From Amazonocrinis nigriterrae CENA67 (GTDB lineage Bacteria; Cyanobacteriota; Cyanobacteriia; Cyanobacteriales; Nostocaceae), in contig NZ_JAECZC010000011.1 in assembly GCF_016056305.1 (NCBI RefSeq), positions 55,753 through 119,752 of the forward strand: a stretch of 64,000 nt of DNA, written 5' to 3'. This document shows positions 1 through 8,144 of this stretch, in pieces. Within the stretch, counting starts at the first letter, position 1. Each line of letters starts with the position of its first letter. A program made the position numbers and the translations under genes. The notes below the pieces were generated by a model. That model saw only the letters and a list, made by a program, of their open reading frames with translations, searched no databases and had not been told where the DNA came from.

Positions 1-87
1 CCGCTATGAGGGGTTTGAGTGAGCTGCCAAGAATGATTGGGAATAATTAACATAGATTTACATAGTTACATATTCTCAGTAGGCGCG

Positions 88-732
88 ATGTCAAACGACA
101 AGCCACCAGAGCATTCACACCTCGATATCAATCATGCTTACGAAATTTTGGGACTGATACCTGGTGCATCTTTAGCACAAGTGAAACAAGCTTACCGTAA
201 GCTGGTTAAAGTTTGGCATCCCGATCGCTTTTCTGACCAAAAGCAAAAACAACAAGCTGAGGAAAAAATCAAAATCATCAATGCAGCGTACAATAAACTT
301 AGGTCTGAAAATCTACCCGAAAATCCAACTGTTGTCAATCCAGCTTCATCTTTCCCAAAAAATCCCCCAAAAGTATCTGTCAATCGTTGGGATGCAGAGA
401 CTTACTATAACTTTGGCGTAGAGAATGCTACTAAAGGATTTTACCAAGAAGCGATCGCAGACTTTACACAAGCGATTCGCCTCAACCCTAACTATATAGA
501 AGCGTACAAATATCGAGGGTTGGTTTGCTCTCAACTCGGATATGAACATAGAGCGACTTCAGATTTAAATAAAGCTGCACAGCTTGAATTTGATTTGAGT
601 ATTGGCAACACTGCTTTTAAACCACAATCAAGACGGTTACAGCGAATAGAATTTGTCTCCAAGCCTAAACCTCTGGCTGTTGTCGAAAGATTGTGTCAGA
701 AAATCAAAAGGTTTTTGAGATTCAACAGATAA
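88..732 (+). CDS. DnaJ-domain protein with TPR repeats
   Basis: The N-terminal half is a J domain: a helix II Tyr/Lys-rich stretch is followed by the diagnostic HPD tripeptide (WHPDRF) and helix III. The C-terminal half carries two TPR-like units (motifs YYNFGVEN, EAIADFTQAIRLNPN and AYKYRGL). J domains stimulate DnaK ATPase; the TPRs probably recruit a client, so this is likely a specialised cytosolic DnaK co-chaperone. It lacks the Gly/Phe and zinc-finger regions of true DnaJ. I chose the ATG at 88 (214 aa); an in-frame TTG at 37 would add 17 residues with no conserved feature. The gene stands alone, with a 500-bp AT-rich gap after it. Confidence 0.85.
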   Translation: MSNDKPPEHSHLDINHAYEILGLIPGASLAQVKQAYRKLVKVWHPDRFSDQKQKQQAEEKIKIINAAYNKLRSENLPENPTVVNPASSFPKNPPKVSVNRWDAETYYNFGVENATKGFYQEAIADFTQAIRLNPNYIEAYKYRGLVCSQLGYEHRATSDLNKAAQLEFDLSIGNTAFKPQSRRLQRIEFVSKPKPLAVVERLCQKIKRFLRFNR

Positions 733-1227
733 TGTTGAGTGCTGGCTAATAACATAATTATGCTAACTGGGATTATTCCGTTGCTTTCAATCCCAATGAT
801 AAAACCCTTGTTAGTAGTTACCACGCTGGCTCATAAATTACCGATCTTCACAAGTGTCACCAGTGTTTACACGGTCATGTTATCACTATAGATTAGCTTT
901 ACAATTTATTTATATATCATCTTTAAAATATTACAATTACTTTAACTAAATTTAATTAAATAGTGTAAGCTAACATTGCAATTTTGTAGATGTTTGACAG
1001 CTATCAAACAAATATCAAATATTTATAAACAACAAACAATTTCAATTTTTACTTCTCTTGATAGGTTTTAATCTATTCTTCTGGTAGAACCAAACGAGTA
1101 TCTAAAACTTTAATATTTAAGCAGATATCAAGTTTTACTACAAACAACTCTGGATAAATATAAAACTTTTTCAAGCAGTTAAAAACTCATTTGACAAAAT
1201 TTCCAGTTAAGGAGTGAAATCAAAACA
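733..1227. other. AT-rich intergenic region
   Basis: No coding frame longer than about 30 codons with plausible composition is visible. The last 20 bases hold an AAGGAG ribosome binding site for the gene at 1228. I see no convincing hairpin or repeat. Confidence 0.5.
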
Positions 1228-1962
1228 ATGACTCTTCCTAATAATCATCAAAACGAAAACACTGAAATTAAGCAAGAATCTTACACCGGAACTGACGGTA
1301 ACACCCACACCCACATGACACGAACTACCGAAACCGTTAATAACAAAACAGCTAATCCCAACTCTTATCAGCATGGTTATTTACATGGTCGTAGTAGCGA
1401 ACGTAGCTACCAGCAAGCTTATTTAGCTGAACGTGACAATAACAACGCAGCACGTGGGTTACTGTTGGGTGTTATTTTAACCTCTTTGATTACTTTAATT
1501 GGAAGTGCAGTTTGGTACTTCAATCAACGCGACAACGCAACAGTTGACAATGTTGAAAAAAATACCACGCCTGTTTTGGTTCCTGTACCGAGTAACAATA
1601 GTCCTACTCCTAGTGCATCTCCTCAACCAGAAACTACGATTATTGAAAGAACTAGAGAAGTACCTGTTCCGGTTCCAGTTCCGCAACAGCAAGTTTCGCC
1701 CCCAACCACATCTTCCACACCGAACATTAACATTACTGTTCCACCCCAGCAGCCCGCAATAGAAAAAGCACCTTCTGCAACTCAAACGACGCCCAAACAG
1801 ACACAAAGCCCAACAAACTCTACTGATAACACTTCTGTTCCCGACAGCAACAGTGATACCTCTAAAACCACTTCACCTCAAAAAATAGACCAATCAAACG
1901 GTACATCTAGTAACGATTCTTCTACCACTGGTGATACTAGTACAGGTGGCTCTGCTAAATAA
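1228..1962 (+). CDS. Single-pass membrane protein with Pro/Ser/Thr-rich extracytoplasmic tail
   Basis: The 244-residue protein has a polar N-terminal segment (about 75 residues, rich in Asn, Thr, His and Tyr), one hydrophobic helix at roughly residues 78-95 (GLLLGVILTSLITLIGSAVW), then a long low-complexity tail with PVPVPVP runs and Ser/Thr/Asn stretches. That layout fits a cytoplasmic N-terminus, one membrane anchor and a disordered cell-wall-facing tail. I do not recognise a named domain. The ATG at 1228 is preceded by AAGGAG at good spacing. Low-complexity tails of this type evolve fast, so homologues would be expected to match only around the N-terminus and helix. Confidence 0.75.
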   Translation: MTLPNNHQNENTEIKQESYTGTDGNTHTHMTRTTETVNNKTANPNSYQHGYLHGRSSERSYQQAYLAERDNNNAARGLLLGVILTSLITLIGSAVWYFNQRDNATVDNVEKNTTPVLVPVPSNNSPTPSASPQPETTIIERTREVPVPVPVPQQQVSPPTTSSTPNINITVPPQQPAIEKAPSATQTTPKQTQSPTNSTDNTSVPDSNSDTSKTTSPQKIDQSNGTSSNDSSTTGDTSTGGSAK

Positions 1963-2612
1963 CGGCTAGCTTCTCAATTCTTATATACGCTTAATACTAC
2001 CAACATTTCCAGCAGTATGTACTAAACGGAGCAATTCTTAAGAAAGATTTCCAAATTGTTGCAATAAATTAATGGTACTCAAGTTTGGTAAACATACTAC
2101 CAAACATCAAAAAGAGGATGCTAAATTAAGAGCAAGGTACAAAAAGGTTAAAAGTTAGTTAAACAAAACCTTGAGATTAGAGCCTGTACCTCCTGCTCTA
2201 ATATCGTTGCAATCACGAATCAATTGACGCATCTTGTGAAAGTGTTTTCGCCTTGAGTTTATTGATTTTTTGGAGGTTTTTGAACGTACAGCCAGAAATG
2301 CCTGCCTATTGGAATCGGTGATGCTCAATTTTGAATGAAATGATTGCAAATATTGTCCACCTTATTTGAGCTATATCTCCTCTGTTTTTTCAATTTCCTC
2401 AAAACTATTGCATATTTAATAAACCGCCAAAAGTTGCTGATATTTATCCATCGTAGCTTTTGGCGGTTATTGTTATGAGTAAAGATAAATTCCATAATCC
2501 AGAATTTCATAACATTTTGGATTTGGGATTTTGAATTGAAAATCACTTCTGTACCTGAGTTTTCAGCAATCTATCTGCCGCAATCATTTTTTAAATTGGT
2601 ATTCAATCTCGA
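1963..2612. other. Intergenic region between convergent genes
   Basis: It contains the 12-bp hairpin listed separately and otherwise AT-rich sequence. A 64-codon minus-strand frame at 2155-2349 has no recognisable motif and is not called. Nothing else is supported. Confidence 0.45.
2422..2468. terminator. 12-bp perfect inverted repeat between convergent genes
   Basis: AACCGCCAAAAG (2422-2433) pairs perfectly with CTTTTGGCGGTT (2457-2468) across a 23-nt loop. It lies between the plus-strand gene ending at 1962 and the minus-strand gene ending at 2613, so it could terminate either. There is no long T tract, so intrinsic termination is uncertain. Confidence 0.45.
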
Positions 2613-3446
2613 CTATTGACTGTCTAACGTGATCACGGTCACTTCTGGCGGACAAAATAAACGTCCTGGTCGATAAGTTCCCAAGCCACGATTGACATAT
2701 AACTGATTATTTGCTACTTGGTGAAAGCCTTGTGCCCATTCCCAATATCGCACCACTTTTGAGCAATCTCCCAGTAAAAATGGTACCCAACGCCGCAATT
2801 TTTTGGGAAGTTGTTTCAGCAGCTTTTTATAATGCAAGACTACAGGCCCAACGCCTGGTAATACAATATGACCACCGTGGGTATGACCAGATAATTGTAA
2901 ATCTACTCGCCATTGTTCCAAGATTTTAGCAGTATCTGGGTTGTGAGATAAAACAATGCGGGGTTTAGAGGGATCTAGCTGATTCATGATTAGTGCTGGG
3001 TTAAATTCCCGCGACCAATAATCAGCCAGTCCTACTATTGGTAATTCTTGTCCTAGGGGATAGGCGATTTCATTCCAAAGGACATTAATCCCAATGCTGG
3101 TAAAGGCTGATGTCACTTCCTGTTTGGAGTGATTGTAGTGAATGTCATGATTGCCGAGTACAGCATAAATACCATAGCGACTTTGTAGATGTTTGAGTCG
3201 CAGTACAAGCTGGTGAATTGGAGTCGGATCGTCGGTTACATAGTCACCAGTTAATACAATTAAATCTGGTTCAGCTTCATTAGTGGCAGCGATCGCATTT
3301 TCCAACATTTCCTCTGACAGCCGCAAACCATCGTAGTGAAAATCTGACAACTGTACCAATTTTGTACCTTGTAAAGACGTTGGAAGTTCCGCAATCTTAA
3401 CCGTTAATTCATCTACACTTAAACTTCCTGTAAACAACCAGTGCAT
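2613..3446 (-). CDS. Calcineurin-like metallophosphoesterase (copy 1)
   Basis: The 277-residue protein carries the whole two-metal phosphoesterase signature in order: SDFH (residues 34-37), TGDY (67-69), GNHD (98-101), SHNPD (167-171) and SGHTHGG (186-192). The family hydrolyses phosphomonoesters or diesters; the layout resembles YkuE-type enzymes, although no clear N-terminal membrane helix or signal peptide is present. The substrate cannot be read from sequence. It is followed upstream by a close paralogue in the same orientation (3587-4429), with 140 bp between them, so the pair arose by tandem duplication. Confidence 0.85.
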   Translation of the reverse strand: MHWLFTGSLSVDELTVKIAELPTSLQGTKLVQLSDFHYDGLRLSEEMLENAIAATNEAEPDLIVLTGDYVTDDPTPIHQLVLRLKHLQSRYGIYAVLGNHDIHYNHSKQEVTSAFTSIGINVLWNEIAYPLGQELPIVGLADYWSREFNPALIMNQLDPSKPRIVLSHNPDTAKILEQWRVDLQLSGHTHGGHIVLPGVGPVVLHYKKLLKQLPKKLRRWVPFLLGDCSKVVRYWEWAQGFHQVANNQLYVNRGLGTYRPGRLFCPPEVTVITLDSQ

Positions 3447-3586
3447 AGTATATCAAGCCTCCTCCTACCAGTTTTTACAGCTTATCAAAAATCAAAATGT
3501 ATCTTGAGTAAGTAGAAAAATTTAATCATAACCAATTGACTTTATAGCGTAATTATTGTGACTCAATAGCCATCCATCATCAGTTA

Positions 3587-4429
3587 TTACATCATAACCA
3601 ATTCACTTTCTAGGTTAATTACTGTCACTTCTGGCGGACAAAATAAACGTCCTGGAAGATAAGTTCCTAAACCACGATTGACATATAACTGATTTTTTCC
3701 CACTTGATGCAAACCCTGTGACCATTCCCAATGATGTAGTACAAAGTAATTTTTACGGAGAAACGGTAGGCGACGGCGTATTTTTAAAGGTATTTTTGGC
3801 AGAATATTTTTTTGATAAAGTAGCACAGGGCCAAGTCCGGGTATGACGATTTGACCTCCATGAGTATGACCAGATAGTTGCAAATCTACTCGCCATGCTT
3901 GCAATATTTCGGCGGTATCTGGATTATGGGATAAAACAATCCGGGGTGTGGCGGAGTCTAGCTGGTTCATCACTGGTTGAGGATTGAATTCTCGTGAGTA
4001 ACGATCTGCTAGTCCTACTAATGGTAATTCTTTGCCAAATGGATAGGCGATTTCATTCCACAGGACACGCACCCCAATGCTTGTAAGCGCAGCTGTGACT
4101 TCGGTTTTTGCATTGCGATAACGGATGTCGTGATTCCCTAATATCGCATAAATGCCAGCGTTACTTTGCAAATGTTTGAGTCGCTGTACCAGTGTGTGAA
4201 TAGGTTCTGGACTTGTGGTGATATAGTCACCAGTTAATAGTACTAAATCAGGTTTTGCTTCGTTGCTCAGGGCGATCGCTTTTTCTAACATCTTCTCAGA
4301 CAACCGCAAACCATCATAGTGAAAGTCTGACATCTGCACCAACTTCTTACCTTGTAAGGTTGCAGGTAAACCCGCAATTTTAACCGTTAATCTCTGTACA
4401 CTTAACGGCCCAGATAACAACCTGTGCAT
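3587..4429 (-). CDS. Calcineurin-like metallophosphoesterase (copy 2)
   Basis: This 280-residue paralogue of the 2613-3446 gene has the same five metal-binding blocks (SDFHYDG, TGDYI, GNHDIRY, SHNPD, SGHTHGGQ). Blocks such as YDGLRLSE and VNRGLGTY are identical between the copies, while the region between SGHTHGG and the C-terminal WEW block has diverged (more Arg/Lys and Ile-Leu runs here). No signal peptide is evident. Each copy has its own upstream gap, so they may be expressed separately. Retention of all catalytic motifs in both suggests both are functional enzymes with possibly different substrates. Confidence 0.85.
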   Translation of the reverse strand: MHRLLSGPLSVQRLTVKIAGLPATLQGKKLVQMSDFHYDGLRLSEKMLEKAIALSNEAKPDLVLLTGDYITTSPEPIHTLVQRLKHLQSNAGIYAILGNHDIRYRNAKTEVTAALTSIGVRVLWNEIAYPFGKELPLVGLADRYSREFNPQPVMNQLDSATPRIVLSHNPDTAEILQAWRVDLQLSGHTHGGQIVIPGLGPVLLYQKNILPKIPLKIRRRLPFLRKNYFVLHHWEWSQGLHQVGKNQLYVNRGLGTYLPGRLFCPPEVTVINLESELVMM

Positions 4430-4611
4430 AACGTACTTAATAAACTTGAATAATAGCGCTTACAGCTTAACTAAAAATTATGCGATCGCCTGTAGCAACT
4501 GATATAACTTATTGAAAACTTTATGAATAACTGTAGCGTTTTATGTATTTATACTCGTTTGCTTTGAGTTGGGTGTGCGATCAAAGCCAAGCGATCGCAC
4601 TATGAAACATT

Positions 4612-4700
4612 ACAGTGTTGCTGAGTGATATTATGGATTAGTGTCACGCAGAGGCGCAGAGGCGCAGAGTCGCAGAGAGTGGGAGTTTTTTGCAACGCTA
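4612..4700. repeat. Decayed copy of a small inverted-repeat element
   Basis: It begins AGTGTTGCTGAGTGA and ends TTTTGCAACGCT, an imperfect terminal inverted repeat. Between them lie GCAGAGGC-type short direct repeats following TGTCACGCAGAGGCGC. The same architecture, with intact ends, is seen at 29951-30062. It lies just downstream of the DUF262 gene. Confidence 0.6.
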
Positions 4701-4706
4701 ACTTTA

Positions 4707-6395
4707 CTACTCTAAACGCCAAATTTCCTTGAGCTTTTTAATTAAATGTTCTTGCCGTTTTTCGATAATTTCTGGTGTCCATTCTTTTTCTATTAGCACT
4801 TGTGTAGTTAGTGCAAAGTTACAAATACCTGCTTTGGTAGTGAAATACTTCTGTTTTTTCAGTTCAAAGTCGTAATTTTGGGCGAGAGAGTTTTTTGATG
4901 AAGAAAGTAAGACTAAGTTACCTATGCGATGAACATATTTATTGTGTGCTTCTTGAGTGGGAAACCAATTCAACCATTCACTATTAGAGGCTGGATTTTG
5001 CGGTAATACATGCTCGACAGTAATATTAGGAAAGTTATACAAACTTTTGACTTCTGAGATTGCATGATCTAAGCGAAGCAAAACATAAAGTCTAATTTTT
5101 CTAATTAAATAAAGGTCTTTATCGAGAATTTCAATAATTTGTTTTTGTTCTTCAGGCTTTAATTGCAACGGTGAATCAGGTGTATACAAGTCTTGTCCTT
5201 TTTCAATCGCTTGCAGCAACTTGCTATAACGTTCGATGCGTTCATTAATATTACTTCGCATCACCATTAGTCCTGAAGCAAGGCGATCCAAATCTGAGAA
5301 GAAATGTAGTAGTAAATCAGGATTATGATAATTACGCGAGAGGTATAAAATAGCTGGTGGTATCCAATCTGAATTATCAATCCAGTGCAACCATCTAAAG
5401 CTTTGATTTATCTCCTCTGCAAGTCTATCGCTTTTATATGTTCGATGATTAATGTCATCAAAAGCATCAGAAAAAGGAATGAGAATTTTGTCAATTAATT
5501 CCTGCGGATAATCGGTGGGACTTGGTTTAACCTGTTTGATAAATTCTTTAAGTATGGTGTCACGAGGCTTTGCTTGTCCGTAAATCATCCTGATATGGGA
5601 AAAAAGGCTCTTAAAAGTATCACGTCCTAGTTTATCTTCTGTCTCTTCCCATTTAGCGCTGTACTTATCTTGTTTTTCTGCTGAAATTTTGCCAATAATT
5701 TCTGCTTTTAAAATATCTGCATGAGATAAATCCATACCTCGATTGTTCAGGACAGAAAATATACGATATGCAGAATCAATATCTGGAGTTGAAACCACAA
5801 CTAAAAAACATCGATCAGTGATGAATTGAATCAGGCGTTTAAGCTGAACCTCAGTAAATTTTTTTAGTCGCTGTACAAAACATAATACATTATCTTTGAA
5901 ATTTTTTCTGCTATCTGATAGTTTAGCTAGATGTATCTCTTTCAGTTTCTCAATACCGCTTTCATCCTGAATATATTCTTTGAAAAATTGTGCATCTCGC
6001 TCACGAACAGTCAAACGATAAACGTTTTTATCATGATCAAAATCATGTTCTTGATAAAGATATTTTGTTAATTTGTGTGCATGTTCTTTAGAAACTGATG
6101 CTCGTAAAGCTGCTAGTAGTATAGTGAGTGTTGTTAAACGCTGCTGTCCATCCACAACTTGAGCATCTGGTTTATCTCCTTTTATTAGTACAATGCTTCC
6201 TAGAAAGTAAGGGTTGATATCATCAATTTTATCGTCGCTGTCTCCTAAAGCAGTAACTAAATCTTCAAATAGTTCTCCAGCTTCATCTACAGTCCATGCA
6301 TAGGGACGTTGATATAGAGGAATATTAAAAATAAATTCATCACTGAAGACTTTCTTAAGGGGACATTCAGTAGCCTGAATTTTGAACGCGCTCAT
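4707..6395 (-). CDS. DUF262/DUF1524 protein, GmrSD-like (probable defence nuclease)
   Basis: The N-terminal DUF262 domain shows the ParB-like blocks IPLYQRPYAW and VVDGQQRLTTL, which in the GmrSD type IV restriction family form an NTP-dependent module. The C-terminal DUF1524 shows an HNH-like layout: VEHVLPQNP, a following Trp, then HRIGNLVLLSSSKNS with N downstream. GmrSD cleaves DNA with modified cytosines; related single-gene proteins occur in phage-defence loci. Start: ATG at 6395 is preceded by AAAGGA 7 nt upstream; an upstream in-frame codon at 6428 has no such site. Length 562 aa is typical of single-chain versions. No methylase or partner gene is adjacent, so target and activity are inferred only from family. 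Confidence 0.82.
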   Translation of the reverse strand: MSAFKIQATECPLKKVFSDEFIFNIPLYQRPYAWTVDEAGELFEDLVTALGDSDDKIDDINPYFLGSIVLIKGDKPDAQVVDGQQRLTTLTILLAALRASVSKEHAHKLTKYLYQEHDFDHDKNVYRLTVRERDAQFFKEYIQDESGIEKLKEIHLAKLSDSRKNFKDNVLCFVQRLKKFTEVQLKRLIQFITDRCFLVVVSTPDIDSAYRIFSVLNNRGMDLSHADILKAEIIGKISAEKQDKYSAKWEETEDKLGRDTFKSLFSHIRMIYGQAKPRDTILKEFIKQVKPSPTDYPQELIDKILIPFSDAFDDINHRTYKSDRLAEEINQSFRWLHWIDNSDWIPPAILYLSRNYHNPDLLLHFFSDLDRLASGLMVMRSNINERIERYSKLLQAIEKGQDLYTPDSPLQLKPEEQKQIIEILDKDLYLIRKIRLYVLLRLDHAISEVKSLYNFPNITVEHVLPQNPASNSEWLNWFPTQEAHNKYVHRIGNLVLLSSSKNSLAQNYDFELKKQKYFTTKAGICNFALTTQVLIEKEWTPEIIEKRQEHLIKKLKEIWRLE

Positions 6396-6657
6396 ATATA
6401 TTTCCTTTAGTGGTGTAGTAGATTGCACTCCACTAAAGTTAGTTTTCCCAATGATCAGGGTGATTATTGAAATTGTTACAGAATTTTTTAAGCTGTAGCT
6501 GATTTTTACAATTTGACGAGTCAGAAAGAAAGTTCGCTACTCTGCATAAAATGTGTTAAGGATTGAAGAAGCGATCGCACCGAATACCAGACTTTCATAC
6601 TAACCTTGTATTTTTCAGTTCTTCAGAATGGAATAGACATTATCTGATTAATCTATT

Positions 6658-6830
6658 CCTCAGAGGATGTTTGGAAAGTCGTAAAGTATACTCAAAACCC
6701 CTCTCCAAACCTCTCCCCGAAAGGTCGATAGGCTTTGAATTCCCCCTTTCCGCGTCGGAAAGGGGGTCAGGGGGTTAGGTCTTGGATGACTTTGATGTTT
6801 CGCATAATACTTTTCAAACATCCTCTAAGG
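6658..6830. mobile_element. MITE-like element with 22-bp imperfect terminal inverted repeats
   Basis: The left end CCTCAGAGGATGTTTGGAAAGT matches the inverse of the right end (CCTTAGAGGATGTTTGAAAAGT) at 19 of 22 positions. The 173-bp element has no gene; its centre holds a perfect 10-bp hairpin, CCCCCTTTCC at 6742-6751 with GGAAAGGGGG at 6757-6766. It is probably a non-autonomous derivative of a cyanobacterial insertion sequence. I see no unambiguous target duplication. Confidence 0.65.
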
Positions 6831-6971
6831 TTTCTTTTATAAACAAGCTCTAAGACTGATGGCTAAATTGATTTATACGATTTATGCGTAACGTCAGAGC
6901 TAATGAAGGAATAAGATTAGCGATCGCACTAATCCTTCTCAAAACAAATGTTAGTTTACACTTGGCTAAGG

Positions 6972-7436
6972 CTACGGTTCATCAGCTTTCGGAATTGCCA
7001 AATCTTGAGGTCGCACAATTGTAATTCCTGATACCACTGCAAAATCACTCGGATTGAACGTTAGAATGTGTGTCACCTCATGTACAAGCATGGTTGCAAG
7101 AATACGAACGTCATGAGTATGCTTACCCATTACTTTATTAACTGTCACCAAGTCTAACCAATATGAAAAAATCTGTGGAGATTCTTCTATTAAGGGAAAA
7201 CGATTAATAAGCTGATCTATGATGCTTCTCGCCTGCTCTACAGACCACCCTAAACCGTTCACTTCAACTGGCCGAGTAGCAACGACCCATAGTTCAACAA
7301 GCACTTGCGCCGTCAGGTAACATTCGTGTCCTTGGGTCAGTAAATAACATATTGAATCTGTTGCAAGGCTATGCTGTATATCTGAAGGGTTAGAGAAACG
7401 CAAAACAACATTCGTATCAAGCAGGTATTTGCTCAT
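6972..7436 (-). CDS. PIN-domain ribonuclease toxin (VapC-like)
   Basis: The 154-residue protein starts with the PIN hallmark LLDTNV (Asp at residue 7) and has further acidic positions expected for the Mg-binding site: Glu in QVLVELW, Asp in HDVRILA and Asp in NPSDF. VapC toxins cleave tRNA or rRNA and are held by a cognate antitoxin. The ATG overlaps the stop of the upstream antitoxin gene by four bases (ATGA), a typical translationally coupled toxin-antitoxin arrangement. Active-site residues appear intact, so the toxin may be functional. The specific RNA target cannot be told. Confidence 0.88.
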   Translation of the reverse strand: MSKYLLDTNVVLRFSNPSDIQHSLATDSICYLLTQGHECYLTAQVLVELWVVATRPVEVNGLGWSVEQARSIIDQLINRFPLIEESPQIFSYWLDLVTVNKVMGKHTHDVRILATMLVHEVTHILTFNPSDFAVVSGITIVRPQDLAIPKADEP

Positions 7437-7678
7437 TCGTCATAAATGCTTTGGCGACTGAAAGCTTCATCAGGAAGGCTTACATTGGTTTTAGGAAGCT
7501 GAGAAACCCACTGGCGGAACTCTTTAGCCCGTTCTACTGGGGTTTTACTTTGCAAAAAAGGAGTAGATGGTTTGGCTTGCCTAGCTTGATACTCAATAAA
7601 GGCGATGAAATCAGCAATCTTGTGGAGTTGTTCCTCGTTGAGCTTATCTAGTTCTCGCTTGAGGTTTTCTCGCAGCAT
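7433..7678 (-). CDS. Antitoxin of the VapBC-like pair
   Basis: This 81-residue protein begins MLRENLKRELDKL and has an amphipathic helix (QLHKIADFIAFIEY), resembling DUF2281-type antitoxins found beside PIN toxins in cyanobacteria. The C-terminal part, rich in Pro and Ser, likely wraps the toxin. I chose the ATG at 7678; an in-frame TTG two codons upstream is less likely. Its stop overlaps the toxin start at 7433-7436. By analogy the pair would repress its own promoter, but I cannot point to an operator. Confidence 0.8.
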   Translation of the reverse strand: MLRENLKRELDKLNEEQLHKIADFIAFIEYQARQAKPSTPFLQSKTPVERAKEFRQWVSQLPKTNVSLPDEAFSRQSIYDE

Positions 7679-7754
7679 AATCAATGGTTGTGCGACAGCA
7701 GTTTTCTTTTATCGTAACTTATATAAGCTGTCACGGATTTAAATCGCACTCACC

Positions 7755-7892
7755 TCAAAGCTCAACTTGATAGCGATCGCGCTCAGAATCTATAATTGCT
7801 CCTGTATCAATTTGACCGTGATAAGGCTTGTGGGTGGCATATTCAGATATAACTTTTCGTACAATCTCACGATATTTTGCTAGTTTATCCAT
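7755..7892 (-). pseudogene. xisI: xisI fragment (N-terminal about 45 codons)
   Basis: Reading the minus strand from ATG at 7892 gives MDKLAKYREIVRKVISEYA followed by PYHGQIDTGAIIDSERDRYQVEL and a stop at 7755-7757. This is the start of the XisI family (fdxN element excision controlling factor), whose full length is about 110 residues; the conserved continuation after DRYQ is missing. The start overlaps the end of the xisH fragment by 13 bases, as in intact xisHI operons. It is a 3'-truncated gene and the VapBC pair lies just downstream, so the locus probably broke by insertion or deletion. Confidence 0.75.
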
Positions 7893-8074
7893 TGCACAAT
7901 CCTCACTTGTTGCTCATCAAAAACAATTAAACGGATTTGTATCCGATTGAGGATTAACTGACCAAAGCGTTCTAAAAAGAAATTTTCATAGACTCGCTGG
8001 GGAATAGCTAGATAAAGTAAACGTTCTGATTCTAATTCTAATCGCTCATAGTTATAGGCTAGGCAATGCCCAGC
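7880..8074 (-). pseudogene. xisH: xisH fragment (C-terminal about 60 codons)
   Basis: An open minus-strand frame ends at the TAG at 7880-7882 and reads YERLELESERLLYLAIPQRV, then VYENFF and IRLIVFDEQQVRIVQWIN. This matches the C-terminal part of XisH (YLAVP..VY..FF and the closing V..WI). Upstream the frame meets a TAG at 8075-8077 inside a palindrome, and the catalytic N-terminal half is gone. XisH, with XisI, is required for excision of the nitrogen-fixation fdxN element in Anabaena; orphan copies are common in Nostocales. This copy cannot be functional. Confidence 0.75.
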
Positions 8075-8078
8075 CTAT
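8054..8078. repeat. Palindrome at the break point of xisH
   Basis: ATAGGCTAGGCA (8054-8065) and TGCCCAGCCTAT (8067-8078) form a nearly perfect palindrome with one mismatch. It marks the exact upstream limit of the recognisable xisH fragment and lies between it and the 3' end of ndhD. Confidence 0.55.
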
Positions 8079-8144
8079 TGATTACTAGAAATTCTCACAC
8101 GTTCGCGATCGCCAAATTTTCCAGATTTCACAGATTGAACCAGT

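Noticed and set aside
2155..2349. 64-codon minus-strand frame
   Set aside because: No motif, no ribosome site and no neighbour support; possibly a relic, but not enough to call.
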